A DNA stretch of 64,000 bases from contig CM053152.1 of NCBI GenBank assembly GCA_028571685.1, positions 25,676,001-25,740,000 on the forward strand, given 5' to 3'. Source of the stretch: Heterohyrax brucei (taxonomy: Eukaryota > Chordata > Mammalia > Hyracoidea > Procaviidae). The position numbers and the translations under genes were made by a program. This document shows positions 10,630 through 21,193 of this stretch, in pieces. Position 1 is the stretch's first letter. Each line of letters starts with the position of its first letter. The notes under the pieces were generated by a model, which was not told the origin of the DNA, did not search any database, and was given only the letters and a program-made list of their open reading frames with translations.

Positions 10630-12255
10630 ATTGCTTTTACAAAGAATTATGTTCTGCATATTGAGAGAAGATAAGTCATTTGAAAGGACAAGAGAATGGC
10701 TCATGTGGTTTCGCCATCAGAGAAATCTAAATCAAAACTACAAGCAGATTATCATCTCACCCCCCAAAGCTGGCATTAATCCAAAAAACACAAAAGAATA
10801 ACTGTTGGAGAGGCTGTGAAGGGACTGGAACTCTTAAACACGGCTGGTGGGAATGTAAGACAGTACCACCACTTTGGAAATTGATTTGGTGCTTTCTTAA
10901 AAAGGTAGAAATACTTTATAATTCAATAATTCCACTTCTTAGAATACATCTTCAAGAAATCAGGGCTGTCACATTAATAGATACACGCACATGAGTGTTT
11001 ACTGCAGCACTGTCCACAATAACAAAAAGATGGAATCACTCTAGGTGTCCATCAATAAAAGAATGGATAAACAAACTACAGTATATTCATACAATGAAGA
11101 ACCTGGGAACTATAACACGGAGGAACCCGGAAGGTATTACCAAAACAACAACAACAACAAAAACTGTTGTTGAATCAGTTCCAACTCATAGTGACCCTAT
11201 AGCAGAGAGTAGAACTGAACCCACAAAATTTCTAAGGAACACCTAGTAGATTCAAACTGCAAATCTTTTTTAGTTAGCAGCCATAGCATGTAACCACTAC
11301 ACCAATAAGTTTTCCCCAGAAGGCATTAAAATTAGTTAGTTGCAAAGGGACAAATGCTGTATAAAACCACTATGATAAGGACTAAAAACAAGGTTTAAAC
11401 ACATAAGAAAATAGTCTTTGATGTTTACAAGGGTGGGTAATGAGGGAGTGGGTTTCCATTAATAAGACAGTATATAAGAATTAAGTTAGGTGAAGTCTTC
11501 ACAGAGTAAAAAGCTAAGAATTATCATAAACATAATTCATCACTCCAAAGGACACAGCTGTAGGGAAAGGGAAGTGGGGACCAAAGTTTCGGGGGACATC
11601 TAAGTCAATTGGTATAGCCAAGTTTTTCTTAAGAAAATGCTCCACATCCCACTTAACTGTTGAGTGTCATCTGAGGTCTTAAAAGCTAGCAAGCAGCCAT
11701 TTAAGTAGCGTCAGCCGGTCTCAACTCACGTCAAGTGGAAGGACATCGAAGACATTAGGAAAATATGAGCCCAAGAGACAGAATGGGTCACATAATCCAG
11801 AGACTACATGAGCATGAGACCCTGAGAACTAGATGGTGCCTGGCCACCACTAATGACTGTCTTGACAGGGAATATAACATACAGTCCCTGATGTAGTGGG
11901 TGAAAAATGGGTGTGCAAAACTTGAACTCTATTAAAAATACCAGACTTGATGGTGAAACAGACTGGAAGGTCCCTGGAAGACGTGGCCCCTGGAATCTCT
12001 GTTAGCCTAGAACTGAAACCACTCCTGAAGCCAACTCCTCAAAGATTGGACTGGACTACCACATATAAACGATGTTGATGTAGAGTGTGCTTCTTTGCTT
12101 AAGTAGATACACAAGGCTAACTGGGTAGCTCCTGTCCAGATGTGAGATGAGAGGGTGGAGAAGGACAAGAGCTGGTTGAGCAGACATGGGAAACAGCCAG
12201 TGGAAAGGAAGAGTGTGTTGTTACAGTGTGGAGAGAGCAGCTAGTCATACAGAAA
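10630..12255 (+). mobile_element. 5'-truncated L1: ORF2 3' part and 3' UTR, with nested AfroSINE
   Basis: The left part parallels the ORF2 C-terminal region of the complete L1 at 56220-56690 (shared: GTTGGAGAGGCTGTGAAGGG, TCCACAATAACAAAAAGATG, AGAATGGATAAACAAACTAC). The right part parallels its 3' UTR (shared: AGGTCTTAAAAGCTAGCAAG; AGATGGTGCCTGGCCAC). It is clearly more diverged than the complete copy and therefore older. An AfroSINE splits it at 11140-11317. Confidence 0.8.
11140..11317 (-). repeat. AfroSINE nested in the L1 fragment, with target duplication
   Basis: AACAACAACAACAACAAAAA tail complement, CAACTCATAGTGACCCTATA, CTAAGGAACACCTAGTAGAT and TGTAACCACTACACCAATAA. The near-identical 11-mers GGAAGGTATTA (11129-11139) and AGAAGGCATTA (11318-11328) flank it and look like its target site duplication. 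Confidence 0.88.
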
Positions 12256-15200
12256 GTTGCAATGTGTGTATGCCAAATTGACCTGGATCATAAACTTCCA
12301 CTTCAAGAACAACAGAATATGAAAGAGAGAGAGAAAGGCTTAAGTGGAAATCAGCAGTCCCAGTACAAGTTAACTTCAAAATGCAAAACCTGGTGTGAGA
12401 AACAATAAAGTCAGCAAATCCTCTTGGCATGGAGACACCTGCATATACTTTAGATCTTTTAGTCTCATTTCTTCTTTCTTGATCCATCCCAGCTGAGGTC
12501 TGTGACAGAGTCTCTGATCATGGCAGTGAGTGATTCTCCAGGTGGGAATGGGGCATCTTCTCAGAGCACCTTGAGGAATGGGCCTAACTGCATTAAAAGA
12601 AAGAAGGAAACCCATGTGACCCTGCTATATTCCCATAGGACTTGACCACCCCTGCCTTTGCCAAACACTGGGAGGGGTAGGGGTAGGAGAGATGTCTGCT
12701 CCCTCTCCCACTCCATGTGAAGATCCACTGAAAATGTAAATGGCCTCATTCTCAGTTTCTAAAGGCAGGAGGAATGCTTGAGCCTCAAAGTCTACTCACC
12801 TGACTTTTAGGGATTGAGGGAACAGATACGAAGTGAGAGACTCCAAGCTTGGCTCAACAGCCAGTGACAGCTGAGTGCTTAATGTTAGTGTTTTTTCCTT
12901 AAATCACAGATATCCTCCCCCCCCCCGCCCCCCACCAGAAAAGGGGACCAAGAAGCAAGTGGCAAAGACAAAAACTAGACAGCGGCAGCAGGAAGCAGAG
13001 AGGGTAGCATCTGCCCTTGCCTTGGTTGCTCACCATACCACCAAGCTGGTCCTAAGACACTGAAGACATAAGTGTATGCCAGCAGAAAGCAGAAAAGGGC
13101 GGGCAGACTAGCAGCAAGCAACCTTCTCAGGCCCAGAGTTTTCAGCTCTTTGGGGCTAGAGGAAAACACCACACTAGCACAAAGCAGTGGGTAATCTCAC
13201 CAATTTTACACAGCAATTCACGGTCCCCGAAGTACTTTAATGCAATGACAGGTTATGAGAAAAAATATCTGTTCCAATGAAGGGAAAGTGTTTTACATAA
13301 TCAAGAAGTACATCAGTGCAACATGGATGGAGGTGGGGGGTGATGACAGGAAAGGAAGTCGGAGGAGAAGAAAACTTCTGGAATCCCACAGAGAGCCATA
13401 TTGTACTCTGCAAAAAGCCATCTTCTGGAGACCCCATGTCTAAGTAACTGAAAATTGCAAACCATTAATCCCAGTTATGAACAGTTGCTTTTCACGAGAT
13501 GGGTTTGTGCTAAAAAGAAAAAAATAAAATAAAATAAAATCCACAACACACCTTAAAGCTTTAAAGCCCATCCACTGAAGTACGATACCTTTACAGCGGA
13601 GTGTCACTCTACGTGTGAAGGGCCCCATTTGGAAAGGGTGTGCGCTCTAATTTTTTTTTCTCCTCCATAAATGTGAAATAAACTTAGAAAGCTAAAAAAC
13701 AGATGAGTACCTTAAAAAAATCCCTTCTAGTACTACGTCTTTCTTTTTAAATATGAGATGTCTTTTCATTTTACAAGACTGGAATTCTCATTTTAGGCTT
13801 GGCACTGCAACAGATGATTAATTCAGCCTTTCTGAAAGCTGACCAGTTACTGGTCAAATGGTTTCATCTCTTTAAAAATGCAATCCAGGAAAAATATTTT
13901 TAAATAAAAATAAAAACCCATGATCTCCTGAAAATGTTCAGCTCAGCTAAGCAGTCCCATTTGCCGGCCATTGGGAGGAGAATTTGAATCTTTGCAACTG
14001 CAACAAGGATGAAGTTAAGCTTTGGAGGGAAGCCAGGGGACTCTACCTTCCTAGAGTTGAACATTCAGTTCTCACGTACCAAAGTTGTGCTTTTGCTCTC
14101 ACTCTCCCAATTCTTTGGCAGAAACCATGTCTTGCCCGTGCTTCGTAACCCTCTCAGCACTGGCAAAACGTTAGTAGTATTGGTAATAAAACTAAAAACA
14201 GCCCTTTGAATGGAAGGTTTGTGAAATTTGTTGATTTAAAGATATTCATTTTTACCATGACGTGTCTCCTTACAGCCCTTTGTCTCAAATTCTGACAAGC
14301 TCCTAACACTAAGAAAAAGAGCCAGCCTACTACTTTAAAAAGGAATTGGGGAGGGGCAGGGGGAGCTCTTTTCAAATTCGTGATCCCATTAGAATCCCGT
14401 ATTTGAACTGCAGTTGTATTCAATTTAAGTGAGATGTTTTTCTCAACCAGATGAAATAGCAGGCAATTGTGGCTCCACAACAATGTGAGGTGGAAAGAAA
14501 TGAAGAAATATAAAGATTAAATGTGGCCGTTTCCTTCGACAGATGGTGACAGCACTGAGGCAGCATGTTGTTTTTCTTCAGTCGAAGAACACAAACATTA
14601 GTAATCAATCATCACTGATTAACTAATTATATTACCCTTCCGTTTATCACTCAGGCCGGACCTCTCTCTGGAAACAGTGTGGGTGATCGGTATATTCTTA
14701 TTTTTCTAAAAGCATACTCCAGCCCATACCCGTCATGTAGTTCACAGGCTGCAAACAGAATTTCACATTCCTGTCAACCTTTAAGCACGGCTGCGTTTTT
14801 ATTTTTTATTTTTTTAAACAAAAGCAATTGGTTTCCAACAGGCTGGATAATAAGTCTTTTGACCTGCATTCTTCTTTGACCCATTAAGGTCACCCTGTGC
14901 TCGGGCATATAGCTGACTTCGGAAATGCCTGCAAGTCCTATGTTTCATCTCCTGGCCACTCAAAATAAAGCTTTCTTTAAATGTGTCTGTACGGGTCCCT
15001 GAAGGCCAAAGAGGCATCCCTGTAGTGGGCAATGGAGGGACAGAAGCTTCTGCCTTTATTAATGAATGCAGACCATTATGAGTCTGGCTGGCTCCTTCCC
15101 TGTTCCCAGAAGCATATACTGTACGTGACTTAAAATGCTAGAATATTGACACAAAGCGAGCTGGGCACCCCTAAGGAAAATTACTCCTTGGATATAATGT

Positions 15201-16595
15201 AGGCTCGTAACAGCTATTAGAGTACAAAATAAAACCCTCCGGGATCAAACTGACATATACCACATTCTACCTAGTCCTCAAACATTAGAAGAATTTCTTT
15301 GTGAAGGCATTCTCAAGGACAGCATTAAACTGACTTTTGTAGCAATCTGCAGCAGCTTTTTGGCTTAGGGCTTTTAGTACTAAATCTCTGGTTTGAATCA
15401 ATATAAGTACTGTATCTTCTACATTAATCAATACATTTGGTTCAATACATGTTCTATTAAATTATACTTTCTAATCAAGATTTCTACATTTCTACCCTCT
15501 TTTTCAATCCTAACTTCTCTTGCTAGTAAAATAATTTTAGAAGTGTCCACGGTTAGCAAGAACAGGATGCTAGGTGATTTCCCTTTTAAGTTAGGGACAA
15601 AACATTCATAGTGTGGCCTTTAAACCCTGGAATAAGGTTTTAAGAGGATTTGAGTGTAATAAATTAACATTCTCAAAGTACACATAATTACAAGAGTACT
15701 CCTAGTTTTAAACGAATAAAAAGTGAACTGCTACAGCTCTGTTAGAAGTGTTCTAAAAACTACACTTCAATGCACTCAAGACCCAAATCACCCCTGAAGC
15801 CTTTTCGATCCCACCTTGCCACTTCACTCCAAATTTTCTGTGACCCTCAGACTACAGAATTCACTAGGGAGAAATCTGGGGTTAGGTGCGCTCTCAGAGA
15901 CCCTTGGCTGACAAATATCAGGAATGCGGATGTGGAAGTGTGATTCTGCAAGGATGTTACAATTTAATCAGTGTCCTTTAAAAGACAAATTAGTGTTTTC
16001 TCAAAGTGCTCTGAGAATCTAAAAAAACAAGCGTGTAGTAGATTCTTAATAGAGAAGTTACCTCCTAATTTTGACTTCTGTGGGATTTATTACAAGGAGG
16101 CTCTACTCCTTTACTTTGACACAGCAATGGCATTTCAGAAGCTGACTGTCATGATATGCTTTTGCCCCTCTCTTCAATGCCATGGATGTTGCATTTGTGA
16201 GCATGTTTGCACTGACAGAATTTCCCTTTTTATTTTTTCATATGGTAATGCCATCACCATGAACTTACAGAGACACTGATGCATTTTCTTTTGACATTTA
16301 ACAGTTCACATGGGCTTGGTCTGACATCTCAGAGCATTTACTGGATGACACTAAGCTATATTAAAGCAAAAGGTGAAATGGCATCATCAGAAGTGATCAG
16401 AAAAATACAAGATACTAAAAACAGAATAGGATTATTAGGTTATATAGCTTGTCCCCTTGCTGGAAACAGATTTTTATTTTTTAAACCAAGTTTACACTCC
16501 AGGACAGTTTTAAATGATTCTGGCAATGAAACTTCTAGCACACCTCCCATGGGAAACAATTTCATATTCTAATAAACCTCATTTCTTTAAGCTAG
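12256..16595. other. Intron, no interspersed repeat recognised
   Basis: Over 4 kb without an identifiable SINE or LINE. It holds a C-rich tract (about 12917-12936) and a short AAAAT microsatellite (about 13521-13541). Open frames at 14154-14483, 15971-16279 and 16279-16572 show no conserved domain or splice context. Some of 13.7-15.1 kb may be conserved non-coding DNA, which needs alignment to judge. Confidence 0.4.
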
Positions 16596-17610
16596 TCTCT
16601 GCTTTCAGCTAAGATCCATCTGACATCAGCAATGATACCCCTTGTTGTGTGTCTGTTCTCTTCCAAATCCAGTTTGCATTTCTGGCAGTTTCCATTGTAT
16701 GTACTGCTGCAACCATTTTTAAATTATCTTCAGCAAAATTTTACTCACATGTGATATTGTTATTGTTCAATAATTCTGTACTTTCTTGGACCATCTGTCC
16801 TTGGAATGGGTACATATATGGATCTCTTACATTCAGTTGGCCAGGCAGCTGCCTTCCAAATTTCCTGGCATAGTCAGGTAGTACTTCCTTCCAGTGTTGC
16901 ATTCATCTGTTGAGACATACCAACTGGTATTCAGTTCCTGGAGACTTGTTTTTAGTGCAGCTTGGACTTCTTCTTTCAGTGCCATCAGTTCTTGATCATA
17001 TGCTACCATTTGAAATGGCTAAACAATGATCAATTCTTTTTGGGACAGTGACTCATGTGTATCTTCTGTCTTCTTTTGATGCTTCCTGAGTTGTTCCACA
17101 TGTTGCCCACAGAATCTTCTGATACTGCACTCAAGGTTTGAATATTTCCTTCAGTTCTTTTAGTTTGAGAAGCGTTGCAAGTATTCTTCCCTTCTGGTTT
17201 TATAATTCCAGGTCTTCACACATGTCATTATAATATTTTCTTCTGTCTTCTTGAATCTCCTTAAAATCTGCTCAGCTCTTTCACTTCATCAGTTCTTCTG
17301 GTGTTAGCTATATGTTCAAGAGCAAGTTTCAGAGTCTCTTCTGATACACATTTTGGTCTTGTCTTTCTTCTCTCTCTTTTTAATGATCTTTTGCTTTGTT
17401 CATCTACCCTGGCCCCTAGGATCGCCACGAGTCGGCTCCGACTGGACGCACTTGGCTGGCTTGCTTTGTTCAATGATGATGTCCTTGATGTCATCCCACA
17501 GTTCCTCTGGTCTTTGGTCATTAGAGTTCAATGTGTGAAATCTACTATTGAGATGGTCTCTAAATTCAGGTGGGATACACTCAAGGACGCACTTTGGTTC
17601 TAGTGGACTT
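16596..17610 (-). mobile_element. RTE LINE, inverted 5' segment
   Basis: On the minus strand this reads as the middle of an Afrotherian RTE ORF2, between the endonuclease and the core of the reverse transcriptase. The frame at 17521-17261 contains KRSLKRERRKTRPKCVSEET followed by LKLALEHIANTRR and DEVKELSRF, as in RTE proteins. It ends at 16596 with the complement of GCTGAAAGCAGAGA. In the family consensus as I recall it, that position comes directly before the start of the next segment (17611). A 58-bp SINE stub interrupts it at 17403-17460. It has many stops and is a dead copy. Confidence 0.75.
17403..17460 (+). repeat. 58-bp truncated AfroSINE with perfect 12-bp target duplication
   Basis: The insert contains GCCACGAGTCGGCTCCGACT and ends GCACTTGGCTGGC, the last bases of the SINE without a poly(A) tail. 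TTGCTTTGTTCA occurs immediately on both sides (17391-17402 and 17461-17472). Removing one copy and the insert restores the reading of the surrounding RTE. Confidence 0.85.
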
Positions 17611-18731
17611 CATACCAGAAAGATGCTTACCTGTGTTCTGTTGACCATACAAGGGCAGTCGACTGTGTGAGTCATAACACATTGTGGATAACATTTTGAA
17701 GAATGAGGATTCTTCAAATGAGCACCTTAATTGTGCTCATGAGGAATCTGCCCATACATGAAGAGGCAGTTGTTTGAATACAACAAGGGGATACTGTGTG
17801 GTTTAAAATCAGGAAAGATGTGCAGCTAGGTTGCATCTTTTCACCTTAGTTATTCAACGGGTATGCTGAGCAAGTAATTCCAGAAGCTTAACTATATTAA
17901 GAAGATCATGGATTGGTGAAAGACCTATTAATAACCTGTAATACGTAGATGACACAACCTTGCTTGCTGAAAGTGAAGAAGACTTCAAGCAATTTATGAC
18001 GAAGATCAAGGGCTACAGCCTTCAGTGTGGATTATAATCTGGACCAAATAAGGAACATCAAGATGAATGGAGAAAAGACTAAAGTTGTCAGTGATTTCAT
18101 TTCATTTGGTCTACAATCAATGCTTGTGGAAGCAGCAGTTAAAAAATTAATTGATGTATTACATTGGACAAATCTGCTGCAAAAGATCTCTTTAAAGTGT
18201 TAAAAAGCAAAGATGTCACTTTGATGACTAAGGTATGCCTGTCTCAAGCCACAGAATTTTCCATTGTCTCACATGCATGCAAAAGCTAAGCAATAAATGA
18301 TGAGAACCAAAGAACTGATGCCTTTGAAATATGGTCTTGACAAAGAGTACTGACTGTATCATGGCCTGCCAAAAGAATGAACATATCCATCGTGGAAGAA
18401 GTAGGGCCAGAATGCTCCTCAGAAGTGAGGATGGTGAGACTTCATTTCAGGTACTTTGGACATGTTATTAGAAGGGACCAGCCCCTGGAAATGGGTATCA
18501 TGCTTGGTAAAGTAGAAACAACCAAAAATCAAACCTGTTGCCATCAATGCCACCTCACAGGGGGTTGCTATGAGTGGAGAGTTAGCAAAAAAGACAAAGA
18601 TCCTCAATAATGGCTGCAACAATGGACTCAAACATAACAAGGATTGTGAGGATGGTGCAGAGCAGGCACTGTTTTGTTCTGTTGTACAGAGGGTCACTGT
18701 GAGTTGGAACCAACTCAATGGTACCTAACAC
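17611..18731 (+). mobile_element. RTE LINE, 3' segment (reverse transcriptase core to 3' end)
   Basis: The plus strand starts with CATACCAGAAAGATGCTTAC (reverse transcriptase region). It passes a degenerate catalytic aspartate block (AVDCVSH) and the active-site box Y-V-D-D at 17943-17954 followed by TTLLAESEED. It then passes the C-terminal block RYFGHVIRRDQPLE at about 18440-18490. It ends with CACTGTGAGTTGGAACC and GGTACCTAACAC at 18731. A piece of AfroSINE (about 18518-18562) interrupts the end. RTE enzymes normally carry an AADD/YADD-type box; here the second position is Val. Frameshifts and stops abound. Confidence 0.78.
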
Positions 18732-18740
18732 AATAAACCT

Positions 18741-19027
18741 TTCTGAAGGACCTTTTCCTTGTTGTCTTATGGACACACTAAATAAGCCCAGAAAAGGGTA
18801 GTCTGAGATAACCTTGAACATGTACATCAGCAGGTTCATTGTCTTCAGAGCCCTTGACCATGTATTAGTAGAATAAAATTCTTCTATCCTATCCAAAGTA
18901 GCCTAAAGACAATCAACTAAGTGATTTCTCAGTCATTTATACAAATTGTATGTCACTGCATTACTCAGTTCTAGAGAGAAGCCTGCAAATTAAACAGATT
19001 CTATAGCCCAGTGGGCCTTACCTTACA
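18741..19027. other. Unassigned intron sequence
   Basis: Short AT-rich stretch between the RTE and a MER20 copy; nothing recognised. Confidence 0.4.
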
Positions 19028-19262
19028 GCAGGGTTTCCCAGAATAACCGACATTTGGGGATGGGTAATTCTTTTTCTGGGCAATGTTTTGTGCAGTATAG
19101 AATGTTTAGCAGTATTCCTGGCCTCTATGGACTACACGCCAGTATACTTTTCCAGATGAGACAACCAAAAATGTCTCCAGAGGATAGAAAGTCATATAAT
19201 CTTGGTGAGAATAAGCAACCCCAATTGAAGATCACTCCTCATAACATTTGAAAAACACTGGC
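19028..19262 (-). mobile_element. MER20-like hAT-Charlie copy
   Basis: GACATTTGGGGATGGGTAAT, TGTTTAGCAGTATTCCTGGC, CTCTATGGACTACACGCCAG and GACAACCAAAAATGTCTCCA are the reverse complement of MER20. It ends TTTGAAAAACACTG, the terminal repeat. Nearly full length. Confidence 0.78.
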
Positions 19263-20055
19263 ACATGAATATACGAAAGTTTGAAGATAAAGACCACTCT
19301 GCATAAATAATTTGAAGCATTTGCAGGAAGAACTGACAAAGAGGAAGGAAAAATGTTAGTCTATGGAGGGTGATGAATAGCTGTAATCAATAATGAAGTT
19401 GGAGATCTTGTTATTGATAGGTCTACCAGTGAAGATATTAAATTAGGTGTCAGGTACAGGAACAGACCAATATGGGGAATGCACAACTGTTTTGAAGTGA
19501 AACTAAAATGAAAACACATTAAGCTTGCTATGTCTTGCTTGAGTCTCCTACTTAGCACTCAGTCTAAGAGCTATCTCCTCTACCAATTATGAAAATAAAA
19601 ATTAAAAAAAAAGAAACCAGCAAAATGGGCACATAGATGCAATATGGAAATGAACTAGATGTCATTTTAAAATACAGTTAATGAGTGAGAGAGGACAACT
19701 GTTGACAAACTATGGAAAAGATCACTAGGGACAAATAATAAATAGCATTCTTGGTAAGAAGAACTGAGTCTCCTGTGAAATGCTCAGTGATTTACCTTCC
19801 AGGTGCCCTCAAAGAACAAAGATGGTATACCTTATTTGTAATTATTCAATGTTGCTTTAGGAATATTTGTAACCCAGTAAATTATACTGGAACCCAAATA
19901 GTAAATTCTTGAAAATAATCTTAAGGGTATGGAAACAGCTATTCTACTTTGAAAGAACTACAGAACAACGGCCCTCAGTTTGCTGGTCTAGAGTCAACAC
20001 GAGTCAGCGATATCTGTCAGCAATGCATTAAGGAGCCAAAGGATTGAATTTAGGG
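19263..20055. other. Unassigned intron sequence
   Basis: AT-rich; nothing recognised apart from a short A-rich tract near 19598-19612. Confidence 0.4.
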
Positions 20056-20160
20056 TTGGGAGCAACCTAGCAGCATCTGGTCCAATGTCTATTTATAGGT
20101 GAGGAAGTTAGGTCTCAGAGAGTTTAAGGAAAATTTCAAGGTCACATGTAGGTAAGCTTC
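20056..20160 (+). repeat. MIR-type SINE fragment
   Basis: TTATAGGTGAGGAAGTTAGG, TCTCAGAGAGTTTAAGG and AAGGTCACATG resemble the conserved MIR core (gaggaaactgaggctcagagaggttaag type). Degenerate and partial. Confidence 0.5.
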
Positions 20161-20184
20161 CCACCCAAAGACGGATGGTTTGAA

Positions 20185-20490
20185 CTTATCCAGTGGTTTT
20201 GTGGGAGGAAGACCTGATGATCTACTATCAAAAAGATCATATCAAACCAAACCAAACCCGCTGCTGTCAAGTCCATTCCAACTCACAGCCACCCCATAGG
20301 GTTTCTGAGGTTGCAAATCTCTATGGAAGCAGACTGCTACATCTTTCTCCCAAGAAGCTGCTGGTGGTTTTGAATCACCGACTTTCTGGTTAGCAGTCAA
20401 GTGCTTTAAACACTGCACCACCATAAAGATTATTAGCTTAGAAAACTCTATGGTGCAATTCTACTCTGTCATATGGGGTCATTATGGATC
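20185..20490 (+). repeat. Long-form AfroSINE, split by another SINE
   Basis: The left piece (GGAAGACCTGATGATCTACT) and the right piece (GAAAACTCTATGGTGCAATT, CTACTCTGTCATATGGGGTC) belong to one long-variant AfroSINE. It is interrupted at about 20241-20422. Confidence 0.7.
20241..20422 (-). repeat. Long-form AfroSINE nested in the preceding SINE
   Basis: ACCAAACCAAACCCGCTGCT tail complement, CCCATAGGGTTTCTGAGG, the long-variant block GCAGACTGCTACATCTTTCT, then TTAGCAGTCAAGTGC and CACTGCACCACCA. The flanks AAAAGATCAT and TAAAGATTAT look like its target duplication. Confidence 0.85.
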
Positions 20491-20492
20491 CA

Positions 20493-20624
20493 GTTGGTAA
20501 TGTCCAGCTGCCAACAAAAAGGTCGACGGTTCAAAACCACCAGCTACTCCTTGGAAACCCTATGGAGCATTTCTGCTCTGTCCTATAGCTACAAGTCAGA
20601 GCCAACTTGATGGCAACAACAAGG
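20493..20624 (+). repeat. AfroSINE
   Basis: CAGCTGCCAACAAAAAGGTC, ACCACCAGCTACTCCTTGGA, CTGCTCTGTCCTATAG and GATGGCAACAACAAGG. The first ~25 bases of the head are lost. Confidence 0.87.
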
Positions 20625-21035
20625 ACAAGTCAAGTGGCACCTAACATCAATGATAACAGCCAGTCCAATGGCTGAGCCAATTTTCCTCACGAAGCAATGG
20701 TTCAGTGGCAGTAGCCGCCGTGTTCTAATCCCTGTGCTGGACGTCTGTGACTGGTTATAAGGATAAAAGATACTCTTCCTCAAGATACTCAATCTACTTG
20801 AGAGACAGGGTGCTATGGGTTTTACAGAAAGGGACCCTTACTTTCTGGTGAGGGGCTGTGGGCTTTGTTCTCAAGAGGAGGAGGAAGTAAGGAGGGATGA
20901 GGGTCCTAGCGGCAGTGTGCCAAGCTGCAGAACCACCAAGGGTGACGGCAGTTACAAAACAGAGCTCCTTGGCAGTGCTCAAGTGCCACTGGGTTGGGCA
21001 GGGAGTTTGGGCATCAGTTCAGTTTCACCACTTCA
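20625..21035. other. Unassigned intron sequence
   Basis: Locally GC-richer; the opposing open frames at 20794-20982 and 20815-21060 lack domain support. Confidence 0.4.
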
Positions 21036-21193
21036 CCCAAACCCACTGCCTTTGAGTTGATTCTGATTCACAGTCACCCCACGGGCTTTCCGTGGCTGTA
21101 AATCTCTACAGATGCAGACCGTCACATCTTTCTAATGAAGTGGTTGGTGGTCTTGAACCGCTGCTTTAACCACTGAGCCAACAGGGCTCCTCT
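21036..21193 (-). repeat. AfroSINE, long form
   Basis: CAAACCCACTGCCTTTGAGT, TTCACAGTCACCCCACGGGC, CACATCTTTCTAATGAAGTG and TTTAACCACTGAGCCAACAG. Confidence 0.87.

Noticed and set aside
14154..14483. 109-codon minus-strand frame
   Set aside because: No family signature; hydrophobic and basic mix typical of AT-rich chance frames.
17301..17603. 100-codon plus-strand frame
   Set aside because: It is antisense to the inverted RTE coding segment, whose minus-strand translation carries the real protein signature.
18518..18562. Separate gene or exon inside the RTE 3' part
   Set aside because: The deviation from RTE sequence is explained by a fragment of AfroSINE (tail complement followed by CTGTTGCCATCAATGCCACC).
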